From Leptodactylus fallax (lineage: Eukaryota > Chordata > Amphibia > Anura > Leptodactylidae), in NCBI GenBank assembly GCA_947044405.1, contig CAMRHE010000134.1, positions 124,001-188,000 on the forward strand: a stretch of 64,000 nt of DNA, read 5' to 3'. Below, piece by piece: positions 11,140-21,836 of the stretch. The position numbers were made by a program, and so were the translations under genes. Below the pieces are notes generated by a model. That model searched no databases, was not told the DNA's origin, and saw only the letters and a list, made by a program, of their open reading frames with translations. Every line of letters begins with the position of its first letter. The first letter of the stretch is position 1.

Positions 11140-11335
11140 AATTTAAGGCGGCACTGTAATTGGTACAGGACAGTATGCCACTGAGAGACAGGGAGTCCTA
11201 GCAGCATAGATAACTGCTAGGAGTCCCTCTCCCAGCATAAGGTGCAGGCCAGTGAGTCCGGCCAACAGCCGGACCAAGTTTCATGGCTGCATTAAGTAAT
11301 GCACTCTGAGAGAGCTGAGTAGCTGAAGTAGGTCA
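11140..11335. repeat. Dispersed repeat shared with 52370-52510
   Basis: TCCTAGCAGCATAGATAACT, then AGGAGTCCCTCTCCC, CAGGCCAGTGAGTCCGGCC and AGTTTCATGGCTG recur in the same order near 52395-52500. The element type is not recognised. Confidence 0.6.
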
Positions 11336-11458
11336 TTTACTGACGACACTTTCCATAAATCTGAAGAGGGTTTGTTTCTGCAGCATGTGCATGGATTTCT
11401 GCATGTCTCAGATGAATGGGACAAGTCATGAAAATATCTTCAGTAAATCAGTCCTTAA

Positions 11459-12960
11459 AGGGGTTGTCCAGGAATTACAGATTTTTGCTAGGAGGCTGGG
11501 GAAGGTGAAAAATAAAAAACATACACATCTGTCCTCGGCGCTCCGGTATCCCGGGCCGTTGTCCGGACCAGTGGCACCTGGGGGCTCGTTCTAGTGGAAG
11601 GTGTAATGCAAAATAGCTGCCCTTGATAAAATGGCTGCTTATGACAAGATGTTTATGATAGCCAGGCCATAGTAACCTTAATTTGAACCGGGTATAAAGT
11701 AATGTCTACATACTCTATCAAAAGACTCTGTTTAAGGACATATCTATACCAACCAGATCAACAGGTTATATTTGTATGTCCATACTAATTAGATCAACGA
11801 TATTTACATACCTATACAGATTAGATCAACGACGCTGTTTGAAGTGATATTTACATACCTATACAGAATAGATCAAAATACTCTGTTTAAGGACATATCT
11901 ATACCAACCAGATCAACAGGTTATATTTGTATGTCCATACTAATTAGATCAAAGGAGCAACTCTGTTTAAAGCGTATATGTCACAAGACATATTCAGGTG
12001 AAAACTGGCCCCTTCCACATGAATATGAGCTTGGAGATGAGTAAGGTGTATCACTTCTGTAACCGCCCACTTAATTACACACACAAAGGGTATATCATGG
12101 GAAACATCCTTCAGCATTATGTTGCATTCTTGATAGCAGATCATTGGGGACGCCTGCTGATGCTGCATGCTGAGACCTGTTACATGGCTGAGTGATGCTT
12201 CCTACAGATACCCTTATCAGAACTCCTCTATGAAGCTTGGCAGTGTTGTAAGTATTTGATGTGATTACCTTGCTATACCTACTGTATTGTAAGTGTTGAA
12301 TATATCATAGTTTGATTGACTTTGATATTTGATTATACCTTGTTTTATTGTAAGGGTTGATTTGATATACTTTCTGATACTGTGTTGTAAGTATTTGATT
12401 TGATTACCTTGCTATACCTGTTGTATTGCAAGTGTTGAATATATCATAGTTTGATTGACTTTTGATATTTGATTATATCTTGCTTTATTGCCAATGTTGA
12501 TTTGATTTATATATATATCTTCTAATATCTGTTATACTTTTCCTTGTTGTAAGACCTTTTGCTATCTTCTTATACTCTTCTTAGTGAAATGTTACCTTTT
12601 GCTATCTTCTTATACTCTTCTTAATAAAATGTTAAGCTATTTGGGGATAGTCCAGTGTTTTTATTCTATAACTTTATTCTATTACACGGAATCCAAAGAA
12701 TCTTTTTCATTTGGCAAAACAGAAGGTCACATGCGGGGGGCTTCCGCTGGTTCAGCAGTGCCCAGGGGACTTGTTCCAGCGGAAGTCTTTCCCGCACGTG
12801 ACCTTCCACCAGAACGAGCCCGCGGGTGCCGCTGGACCAGACAGCGGCCTGGGGCACCGAAGAGCCAGGGACAAGTGAGTATGTTTTTTTTTTTTTTTTT
12901 GTTTGTTTTTCACCTTTCCCGACCTTCTTGTAAAAAATCTGTAATTCCTGGACAACCCCT
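11459..12960. repeat. AGGGGTTGTCC-family MITE split by a solo LTR
   Basis: The ends AGGGGTTGTCCAGGAATTAC and GTAATTCCTGGACAACCCCT are perfect complements, each flanked by TTAA (11455-11458 and 12961-12964). The arms also pair internally (CTCGTTCTAGTGGAAGG against CCTTCCACCAGAACGAG). The LTR at 11602-12721 interrupts the centre. Confidence 0.8.
11602..12721 (+). mobile_element. Solo LTR of an LTR retrotransposon or endogenous retrovirus
   Basis: A 1120-bp insertion begins TGTAATGC and ends GGCAAAACA, flanked on both sides by GAAGG (11597-11601 and 12722-12726). TG...CA ends with a 5-bp duplication are the hallmark of an integrated LTR. An AATAAA lies near 12632. It carries two internal duplications: a segment of about 70 bp at about 11703 recurs at about 11880, and one at about 12248 recurs at about 12388. 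No internal gag/pol sequence remains, as expected after LTR-LTR recombination. The 5-bp TSD fits gypsy or some retroviruses; the class is not settled. Confidence 0.8.
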
Positions 12961-12964
12961 TTAA

Positions 12965-13682
12965 AGGGGTTGTCCAACTTCCTAAAAACTTTTACTATTG
13001 GGTGGAAATAATCAAAGTTTTAAAAATAAATACAAAAAAAGATAATACATCATTTACAGGTCCTCAGTTCCAGCAGAGGCCCTGCTGTTAATAGTCCTTG
13101 GTGACGTCTCCTGATGGCATCCGCTTATGCTGACATCACCACTGCAGCCAGTCACTGGCCCCAACAGTGACTTGTAAACAAATGGCATGTGACCAACTGA
13201 CCTCAGTAGTCACATGCTGTTTGTGAAGAGGTTACCACTGACGCCTGTGCTTGGCACACACAGCATATCACTGTGTCACTGACATCACCACAACAGTCAT
13301 CTGACACACACAGGACCTCACTGCTGATTTCAGTGCCTGTAAACAGAATACCTTAGGGTAGGCCACCAATATTAGATCTGTGAGGACTAGACACCCTGTT
13401 CTAGGACAGCGCAGCTTCCGGTAATGTTTACATGCCTGGAACCGCACTGCTTTAGTGGTGACTTTAGGTACTGCAAGAGCTGTTCTATACACGTCCATGG
13501 GGCAGCGCTGCAGTACCTAAATCTGCCATTACAAATCATACTGTGAGTGAGCAACACAGCTTCTGATTATGCAAGTACATTGGTGATTCATTGACATGGA
13601 GGATGAAGGGGAACTTTGAGTGTCCCACTATCCTGGACCCCCGGTAATGTCACATCTCTCCCCTATCTGGTGGAAAACCCCT
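12965..13682. repeat. AGGGGTTGTCC-type element abutting the previous one
   Basis: It begins AGGGGTTGTCCAACTTCC directly after the TTAA shared with the preceding MITE, and ends GGTGGAAAACCCCT before TTAA (13683-13686). The interior is unrecognised. Confidence 0.55.
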
Positions 13683-13686
13683 TTAA

Positions 13687-14005
13687 TGCATCAGCACACC
13701 AAGTCATTTTGGACAGCTGTATGCTTTCAATTCTAGGGGAACAGTATTGGGAAGGCCAGTTTCAGTTCCAGCGTGACTTGGCCTTACTGTACAAAGCAAA
13801 GTCCATGAAGGCATAGTTGGGCAAGTTTGGTGTTGAAGGTCTTAACTGGACTGTTGGTATGAACTGAAACGGCGACAGACCTTCCCATCCAATTATCAGG
13901 GTCTGACCCTACAAATTTTCTTCTGGATGAATGGGTAAAAGGTCCCACGACAACCTCCAAAATCTTGTAGAAAGCTTTCACAGACAGGTGGAAGCTGTTT
14001 TATCT
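13687..14005 (+). pseudogene. Tc1-like transposase C-terminal fragment with internal deletion
   Basis: Translated pieces fit the C-terminal third of a Tc1-family transposase: a region with KAKSMKA, then after a break ELKRR and a stretch ending with a C-terminal leucine-rich helix (KSCRKLSQTGGS in one frame). The [12 protein letters not shown] block holding the catalytic glutamate is missing between about 13850 and 13862. No terminal repeats are seen. Family membership is from memory of related vertebrate copies. Confidence 0.55.
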
Positions 14006-14658
14006 GCAAATGAACAAACTCTTTATTAATTTCTATAGATTTAAAAATGGGGATGTCATAAAATCTCCTGCAGGTGTAATGCGTACAGTATGTGATCGGT
14101 GGGGGGCCAACACCATGAACCCCACCAAATAACTCTTTGCAGAGGTTCTGTGGGGGTCCCGGGTACCAAGCTACACAAACTGTTGCGGCAAGTGTTGGTG
14201 CTGCAGCGCTGCCCCATTGAAGTCTTCAATCAATTTCAAAAATCGGAAAACCCCTTTAACCTGCAAGTTTCAATATGGTGCTTGAGAGGGTAATCTTTAA
14301 ACTGTGCTGCAGTTTCCTGCAAAGCAGATGGCCTGAGCACCGATGTAGACGTGCAGGGAAAGATTATGAATGTGACACAGTTCTAAATTAGTGCTTCTCA
14401 TGTACATTGGATCCCAAAGGTGCTAGGGATTTGATATGAGACTACCCCTTTAACTCTAAAATGACAGTTGCTGTAACTTTTAGTTACCGCTTACTGGAGG
14501 AATAGCACCTCTGAAGTAAAAACTGCTCCTCTTAAAAGTTTGATGTTATGCATACTAATAAATTATAAATAATAGTCATAAATTAATATACAAAGTATAA
14601 AAATATACTTTATAGAAGTTGTCATAGATAATCTTCACATTTTCTAAGCAAAGGTTAA

Positions 14659-15379
14659 AGAGGTTGTCCGGAATAAATTGAAATCCCTACACTAATCTAA
14701 ACACCCTCCCCCCTCCTTCTTTCTAAATAACATGATTAATCAAAAATGTATATTTACCACATGACCGCCCCAGGGACATTTTCTGATTATCTGGAAACGG
14801 ATCGTCACTACTACTCCCCACCCCTATTCACTCCATCATACTTACCTTCCAGGCTCCTCCTTCTTTTCTGACTGCTGCCGCTTCTCCCAGTGCTGCTATG
14901 CGCACTATTGCCGATAATCCACCTCTACTGCGCAGCTTCCACGCATGCGCAGTAGAGGTGGATCATCGCTGCAGAGCATGCACCTGCAGTATCAGTAAAG
15001 GAGGGGCCGACCCGCAGGAGAAGCCATGGAAGGAAGAGAGGTAACTATATAATGGGGTCGGGGGTTGGGCTGAGTAGGAAGGCAAGGGCTAGTAGTGGGC
15101 GGGATAGCTAAAGAGACAGGGAGGGGGTGTATGGAAGGGAGGGCGAGAGAGGAGGGAGGAAGAGAGGAAGGAAGGGGGAGTAAGGTGAGAGGTGTTAATG
15201 TGGAAGTTACATAGCAGGAAGCTGAACCATGTAAACAAATGCAGAAGATACCAGGAGCTCCCAGAGACACCCAGAAATCACTCAAAACACGGCTAAAGGT
15301 ATATGGGTGCATTTATTAACCCATTAATAGCACTAACAGACATTTTTTTTTTTAAACATTTTTTGCCTGGAAAACCCCT
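14659..15379. repeat. AGGGGTTGTCC-family element with CpG-rich inner palindrome
   Basis: Termini AGAGGTTGTCCGGAATAAA and GCCTGGAAAACCCCT lie between TTAA (14655-14658) and TTAA (15380-15383). Inside, CCACCTCTACTGCGCA (about 14920) pairs with TGCGCAGTAGAGGTGG (about 14946), and a purine-rich run occupies 15115-15190. Confidence 0.6.
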
Positions 15380-15383
15380 TTAA

Positions 15384-16286
15384 CCACTTCCGGACCGCCC
15401 ATTGGGTTTTTACAACCGGAAGGTGGTTGTCTAGTTATGCAAGGATGTACCGGTACGTCCAAGCAGAACTCAGCAGCTGCACAAACTTCAGCCGGAGCTC
15501 CCAGAGAGAAGACAGGGAAGGTTAATTGCCTTCCCGATCGCTGTGTATACAGCGCTATCGGCGCCGCCATCTTGCGGCTCCCCTCTGACCCACATGGTCA
15601 CATGATCCGCCGGGATCAGAGTCTGTTAGAGCTTCTGGGTCCTACAGGACCCAGATCAGCTCTATAGTAATGTGCAAGTAACGTGCAGGAGGCTGTATTC
15701 CTCCTGTAACTGGGGCTAAATGTACCAGCCCCAGTTACAGTGGAAATCAGCCTCAAGACAAAAAAAAAAAGTGATCAGATGTCCCCAAAGGTCTATTATG
15801 ACCTTATGGGGACACAATGTAAAAAAAAATAAAAAATTAATAGAAAAGTAAAAAAAAAATGTAAATAAAATAATTAAAAAAATAAATAAAATAATACGCC
15901 AATAAAAGCCCTTATTAAAGGTTATAGTCCCACCCCCGACGACACCTTACAAAATAAAAATTACCGTAACGGAGAGTAAAAACTATTTTATAAAGTTTTA
16001 TAGTAGCACTTTGTGTTATTGAATAAAAAAAAAAATTTAAAGTGAAAAACAGACACGTTTTCCCTCCTTTTTTGTTTATATTTTCCCGGATATAAAAAAA
16101 AATGAAAACACATGCAAAAATAAAAACAACATAAAAATAAAGTCCTATGTGTCACCGAAAAAAGATGCAGAAATTAGTTCAATAACACATATGATAAAAA
16201 TGTTATAGCCCTCAAAACCGCACATACAAAAAACTTGAAAATGTGCCTGGTCTGGAAGGGGGGTAAAGCATCTGGTATGGAAGTGG
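15384..16286. repeat. TTAA-flanked non-autonomous DNA element (K family)
   Basis: CCACTTCC at the left and GGAAGTGG at the right are exact complements. Each is flanked by TTAA (15380-15383 and 16287-16290), for a total of 903 bp. A TTAA target suits piggyBac or Kolobok elements. Related pieces occur inverted at 10600-10860 and 36545-36840. No ORF of note. Confidence 0.7.
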
Positions 16287-16572
16287 TTAACTTAACAATC
16301 ACTGTATGAATATAATTTTGTAGTGAACAAGTGAGGTTTTACTACTATTACATATGTGGGCAGGCAATAACTGGACAGTATGTCCAGCTTTCTGTTTGTG
16401 TCACAATGACCTGAATGGCATTTCTTTTCTAAGATAAGTTATAATAAACTGGTGAAGTGAGAGATGCCACTGTACTCTCTGCACTTAGATCACTAGGCAT
16501 GTACCTATTTCAGAGGGTTACTGTAGAGGTAATCATTTCCGTATAAACAGATGGCATCTTGAAGGAATGGCA

Positions 16573-16812
16573 GGTTTTATTATTAATTTATTTGCTTACT
16601 TATATAGCACCATCATTTTCCGCAGCACTTTACAGAGAAGTGTCAACACTGTCCCAAGTAGAGCGCACAATATGAATTCCCTATTAGTATGTCTTTGGAG
16701 TGTCGGAGGAAACCCACACAAGCATGGGGAGAACAGACAAACTCCTTGCAGATGTTGTCCTTGGCTGGATTCAGACCTAGGACTCCAGCGCTGAAAGGCA
16801 ACAGTGCTAAAT
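16573..16812 (-). repeat. tRNA-derived SINE (minus orientation)
   Basis: Its complement reads from a diverged tRNA head (B-box-like GGTCTGAATCC) through GACAACATCTGCAAGGAGTT and CTCCAAAGACATACTAATAG. It ends in an L2-like tail (TAAAGTGCTGCGGAAAATG, CTATATAAGTAAG). The same unit is better preserved at 35832-36070. Confidence 0.7.
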
Positions 16813-16903
16813 ATACAAATTAACACATTAAATAGATTTGGAAATATAGAATATTAAGCTGAGAGCTAATACTTTAAGAAATAACACTGTAATAAATGGC
16901 ACC

Positions 16904-18063
16904 ATTGTCTGATTTTTAAAGAATTTATTTGCAAATTATGGTGGAAAATAAGTATTTGGTCACCTACAAACAAGCAAGATTTCTGGCTCTCATAGACCTG
17001 TAACTTCTTCTTTAAGAGGCTCCTCTGTCCTCCACTCATTACCTGTAGTAATGGCACCTGTTTGACATTGTTATCAGTATAAAAGACACCTGTCCACAAC
17101 CTCAAACAGTCACACTCCAAACTCCACTATGGTGAAGACCAAAGAGCTGTGGAAGGATACCAGAAACAAAATTGTAGACCTGCACAAGGCTGGGAAGACT
17201 GAATCTGCAATAGGCAAGCAGTTTAGTGTGAAGAAATCAACTGTGGGAGCAATAATTAGAAAATGGAAGACATACAAGACCACTGATAATCTCCCTCGAT
17301 CAGGAGCTCCACGCAAGATCTCACCCTGTGGGGTCAAAATGATCACAAGAACGGTGAGCAAAAATCCCAGAACCACACGGGGGGGGGGGACCTAGTGAGT
17401 GACCTGCAGAAAGCTGGGACTAACGTAACAAAGGCTACCGTCAGTAACACACTACACCGCCAGGGACTCAGATCCTGCGGTTCCAGACATGTCCCCCTGC
17501 TTAAGCCAGTACATATCCGGGCCCTTCTGTAGTTTGCTAGAGAGCATTTGGATGTTCCAGAAGAGTACTGAGAGAATGTCATATGGTCAGATGAAACCAA
17601 AGTAGAACTGTTTGGTAGAAACACAACTCGTCGTGTTTGGAGGAGAGTGAATGCTGAGTTGCATCCAAAGAACACCATACCTACTGTGAAGCATGGGGTA
17701 AAGCCCTAAAACATCACTGCTCTAGAGGAGATCTGCATGGAGGAATGGGCCAATATACCATCAACAGTGTGTGCCAACCTTGTGAAGACTTACAGAAAAC
17801 GTTTAACCTCTGTCATTGCCAACAAAGGATATATAACAGAGTATTGAGATGAACTTTTGTTATTGACCAAATACTTATTTTCCACCATAATTTGCAAATA
17901 AATTCTTTAAAAATCAGACAATGTGATTTTCTGGATTTGTTTTCTCATTTTGTCTCTCATAGTTGAGGTCTAGCTATGATGACAATTACAGGCCTCTCTC
18001 ATCTTTTTAAGTGGGAGAACTTGCACAATTGGTAGCTGACTAAATACTTTTTTTTCCCCACTG
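16904..18063 (+). pseudogene. Tc1-like transposon B, 5-prime truncated and internally deleted
   Basis: Start codon at 17129 with the N-terminal HTH of a Tc1 transposase ([19 protein letters not shown]). The frame breaks at a run of ten G at about 17381. The coding homology jumps near 17700, from the region just before the glycine-rich KHGGG loop to the last about 50 codons ([12 protein letters not shown]...), losing the second catalytic Asp and the Glu. The right terminal repeat is complete (ends CCCCACTG, TA at 18064-18065). The outer about 160 bp of the left repeat is gone. Same family as copy A at 1-802. Confidence 0.85.
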
Positions 18064-18307
18064 TATGGTGTTGGAAATAGGAGCGTTGCTTTCTATCAGT
18101 GGGCTTCACTATCTGCTGCTAACTGATGCTCAGCTCCGCCCTGTGCATGTCTGATGATGACTCACTGCACAAAATCTGGGTTCAGACGAAACATGCATTG
18201 GGGTACTAGCTGGGGGGTTAGCTCACATGTTCTATTATGTCTGTGGGTAAGTTTATACCATCTCCTAACCATACTATTTTTGGGCATAAAATTAGGTAGT
18301 TTGTGTG

Positions 18308-19133
18308 TGTTAGGATCCAGATGCAGCATTGAGCTAAGCAGTGAGTCCCAGCACCAGTCAAACCAAATCAAAATGGTAAAAACCGTGCTGAACGTCCCGC
18401 GCTCTCCCAACCGCACCGAACACTACCCCCAGAGATGTTCACCAGGGCCCCTGATGGTGGGGATGGACTTGGACAAGTCAGAGAGCGCCAGATGCACAGC
18501 ACACCATCAGACACAGTAGAACAGAAACCGGAATCACTTACCAGTAGTAGCAGGAGTAGGGATGTCAGCCTGCAGAGTAGAAAGCAGCGGATGGTGGCAG
18601 GCTGTAGATGGCAGCAGAGTTCCAAAGAGTTTTCGTACAGTCCGAGTTGACAACGTGAGATTAGCGAAGTACAAAAGGGAAATCCAAATAGATGTGTCAA
18701 ACAAGCCAGGTCGGTAGCAGGAGAGCAGAGCAGTACCAAATCGAAGTTCAGGAGGACGAAGTCTGAAGGCAAGCCAGGGTCGTTAGCAGGAGAGGGAGAA
18801 CAAAGTACAAAACTGGGAGGCCAGAAGGATAGTCAAACAACAGAAGCAGGAATTCTAGGCAGGAGGTAACAGGACAGGAAATATGCAAAGCTTACTACCA
18901 GGGAAAACTGAATAGCCAGCGATTACCTGGAGCGGAAGTCCCAAATATCAAGTTTACGACCGAGCACCTGCTCCAGAAGGAAATCCCGTGGCCCGAGCGT
19001 GGATGGATCGGCAACCCCCGCATACTGTCGCAGAGGTTCCGGCCCGACTCCCTAGGTGCTGGAAGGGGCACTTAGAGGAGGGGACCGGCAACCCCCACAT
19101 ACCGCCGCGGAGGTTCTGGTCCGGCTCCTTACA
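18308..19133 (-). repeat. Gypsy 3-prime LTR
   Basis: An 826-bp LTR, longer than its partner by 70 bp. Most of the excess is a partial internal duplication near 18990-19115, where a CGGCAACCCCC(G/C)CAT unit and its flank appear twice but only once in the other LTR. Many substitutions separate the two LTRs, so the insertion is not recent. Confidence 0.88.
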
Positions 19134-19148
19134 GTACCCCCCCCTTCT
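19134..19148 (-). other. Polypurine tract of the gypsy element
   Basis: On the minus strand AGAAGGGGGGGGTAC lies immediately upstream of the LTR start TGTAAGGAG. This is the expected position for plus-strand priming. Confidence 0.75.
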
Positions 19149-20217
19149 ACGAGGGCCCACCGGGCCACTAAAGGCTGGACCCGGCTTGAGGGGAAACTTT
19201 TGGTGAAAATTTTTAACTAAAGTTGGTGCATGGACCGACCTGGCTGGCTCCCAGGAACGATCCTCCGGACCATACCCCTTCCAGTGTATCAGATACTGTA
19301 GAACACCTCTGAGCCTATGTGAGTCCAAAATTCTTGCCACCTTAAATTCCTGGTTCCCCTCAACTAGGACAGGTGGAGGAGGGTTAACAGATGGAAGGAC
19401 AGGAGGAATATATTTCTTCAACAGGGACTTATGGAACACATTGTGAATCTTGAGAGAAGGAGGAAGAGCCAGTCGGAAAGACACAGGGTTAATGATTTCA
19501 GTGACCTCATATGGACCAACAAACTTAGGCCCCAACTTATGAGAAGGGATTTTTAGCCTCAAGTTCTTAGAGGAGAGCCAAACCTTCTCCCCCAATGAAA
19601 ACGTAGGACCCACCGAACGGGCCCTATCAGCTATAGTCTTAGTAACTACCTGAGCGTTCTTTAAATTACGCTGTACCTGAAGCCAGACAGTACGTAAGGT
19701 CTCCGCCTCCCTATTCTCCTCTGGAGTGGTGGTGGTAGGAGAAAGAGAAGAAAAGCGGGGATGGAAAGCATAATTACAGAAGAAAGGTGAAGAGTTTAAG
19801 GCAGCATAGTGACAATTGTTCATAGAAAATTCTGCCATAGATAAATAGTTAATCCAATCAGACTGGTTAGCAGAAATATAGCATCTCAAATACTGCTCCA
19901 AAGTCTGATTGAAGTGTTCAGTTTGTCCGTTGGTTTCAGGATGGTAAGCAGAAGAAAAAGATAACTGGATCCCCAGAAGACTGCAAAAGGCTCTCCAAAA
20001 CATAGCCACAAACTGAACGCCTCTGTCAGATACAATGTTGTCCAGAATACCATGGAGCCTGACCACATGATCTAAAAACAAACGGGATAATGTCTTGACA
20101 TTAGGCAATTGGTCGAGACGAACAAAGTGACACATCTTGCTAAACCTATGTACTATGGTCCACACAATAGTCTTCCCCCCAGACATCGGTAATTCCATAA
20201 TAAAATCCATGGATTTA
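19149..20217 (-). pseudogene. Gypsy integrase (catalytic core) plus chromodomain, downstream of the Tc1 insertion
   Basis: The frame beginning at the Tc1 junction reads through the integrase core. Residues in positions expected of the D,D-35-E triad are visible in SMDFIMELP, NIVSDRGVQF and NGQTEHFNQTLEQ. A basic LGPKFVGPYEVTEI segment follows, then a chromodomain (ARILDSHRLRGVLQYLIHWK, GYGPEDRSWEP). In VVDRF-like position it has VHRF. The open frame continues through the polypurine tract into the LTR to 18954, probably because of the G-run length. Cut off from its N-terminal zinc finger by the Tc1. Confidence 0.88.
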
Positions 20218-21836
20218 CAGTGCCTTGTGAAAGTATTGAACTTTTCATCCTTTTGCCACATTTCAGGCTTCAAACATAAGGATATAAAATTTAAATTTTT
20301 GGTGAAGAATCAACAACAAGTGGGACACAATCGTGAAGTGGAACGAAATTTATTGGATATTTTAAACTTTTGTAAAAAAATAAAAAACTGAAAAGTGGGG
20401 CGTGCCAAATTATTCGGCCCCCTTAAGTTAATACTTTGTAGCGCCACCTTTTGCTGCGATTACAGCTGCAAGTCACTTGGGGTATGTCTCTATCAGTGTT
20501 GCACATCGAGAGACTGAAATTCTTGCCCATTCTTCCTTGGAAAACAGCTTGAGCTCAGTGAGGTTGGATGGAGAGTGTTTGTGAACAGCAGTTTTCAGCT
20601 CTTTCCACAGATTCTCGATTGGATTCAGGTCTGGACTTTGACTTGGTCATTCTAACACCTGGATATGTTTATTTGTGAACCATTCCATTGTAGATTTTGC
20701 TTTATGTTTGGGATCATTGTCTTGTTGGAAAATAAATCTCCGTCCCAGTCTCAGGTCTTTTGCAGACTCCAACAAGTTTTCTTCCAGAATGGTCCGGTAT
20801 TTGGCTCCATCCATCTTCCCATCAATTTTAACCATCTTCCCTGTCCCTGCTGAAGAAAAGCAGGCCCAAACCATGATGCTGTCACCACCATGTTTGACAG
20901 TGGGGATGGTGTGTTCAGGGTGATGAGCTGTGTTGCTTTTACGCCAAACATATCGTTTTGCATTGTGGCCAAAATGTTCGATTTTGGTTTCATCTGACCA
21001 GAGCACCTTCTTCCACATGTTTGGTGTGTCTCCCAGGTGGCTTGTGGCAAACTTTAAACGAGACTTTTTATGGATATCTTTGAGAAATGGCTTTCTTCTT
21101 GCCACTCTTCCATATAGGCCAGATTTGTGCAGTGTACAACTGATTGTTGTCCTATGGACAGACTCTCCCACCTCAGCTGTAGATCTCTGCAGTTCATCCA
21201 GAGTGATCATGGGCCTCTTGGCTGCATCTCTGATCAGTCTTCTCCTTGTTTGAGATGAAAGTTTAGAGGGATGGCCGGGTCTTGGTAGATTTGCAGTGGT
21301 CTGATACTCCTTCCATTTCAATATGATCGCTTGCACAGTGCTCCTTGGGATGTTTAAAGTTTGGGAAATCTTTTTGTATCCAAATCCGGTTTTAAACTTC
21401 TCCACAACAGTATCACGGACCTGCCTGGTGTGTTCCTTGGTCTTCATGATGCTCTCTGCGCTTTAAACAGAACCCTGAGACTATCACAGAGCAGGTGCAT
21501 TTATACGGAGACTTGATTACACACAGGTGGATTATATTTATCATCATCAGTCATTTAGGACAACATTGGATCATTCAGAGATCCTCACTGAACTTCTGGA
21601 GTGAGTTTGCTGCACTGAAAGTAAAGGGGATGAATAATATTGCACGCCCCACTTTTCAGTTTTTTATTTTTTACTCAAGTTTAAAATAACCAATAAATTT
21701 CATTCCACTTCACAATTGTGTTCCACTTGTTGATTCTTCACCAAAAAATTTAAATTTTATATCCTTATGTTTGAAGCCTGAAATGTGGCAAAAGGTTGAA
21801 AAGTTCAGGGGAGCCGAATACTTTCGCAAGGCACTG
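20218..21836 (-). mobile_element. Tc1-like transposon C inserted in the gypsy integrase
   Basis: Terminal repeats begin CAGTGCCTTG and end CAAGGCACTG (1619 bp). The gypsy integrase frame resumes on either side. TA flanks only one end (20216-20217); the other flank reads TC, and the gypsy frame is continuous without a second TA. Near identical to element D at 25936 but inverted relative to it. It postdates the gypsy. Confidence 0.92.
20647..21447 (-). pseudogene. Tc1 transposase of element C (nonsense before catalytic Glu)
   Basis: The open frame of 266 codons starts MKTKEHTRQVRD, has an HTH, a GHPSK linker in place of GRPR, SDETKIE (first Asp) and QQDNDPKH (second Asp). It stops at TGA where element D has TGG (VLEW). 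Downstream homology including [11 protein letters not shown] continues out of frame of the stop, so the DDE triad cannot be completed. A second TGA follows the YPK near the C terminus (about 20478) and is shared with D. Confidence 0.88.

Noticed and set aside
14992..15312. 106-codon minus-strand ORF rich in Ser/Pro/Leu
   Set aside because: It is the translation of a polypurine/polypyrimidine run inside a MITE.
18300..18960. Long ORFs in the gypsy LTRs as accessory genes
   Set aside because: The ORFs differ between the two LTRs and have no domain; they are chance frames in GC-rich LTR sequence.
18954..19148. Extension of the gypsy integrase frame into the LTR
   Set aside because: The proline/glycine-rich tail after the chromodomain is translation of the polypurine tract and LTR, not a new domain.
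20930..21253. Plus-strand ORFs inside Tc1 C and similar antisense ORFs inside Tc1 A, B and D
   Set aside because: They are antisense shadows of the transposase reading frame.
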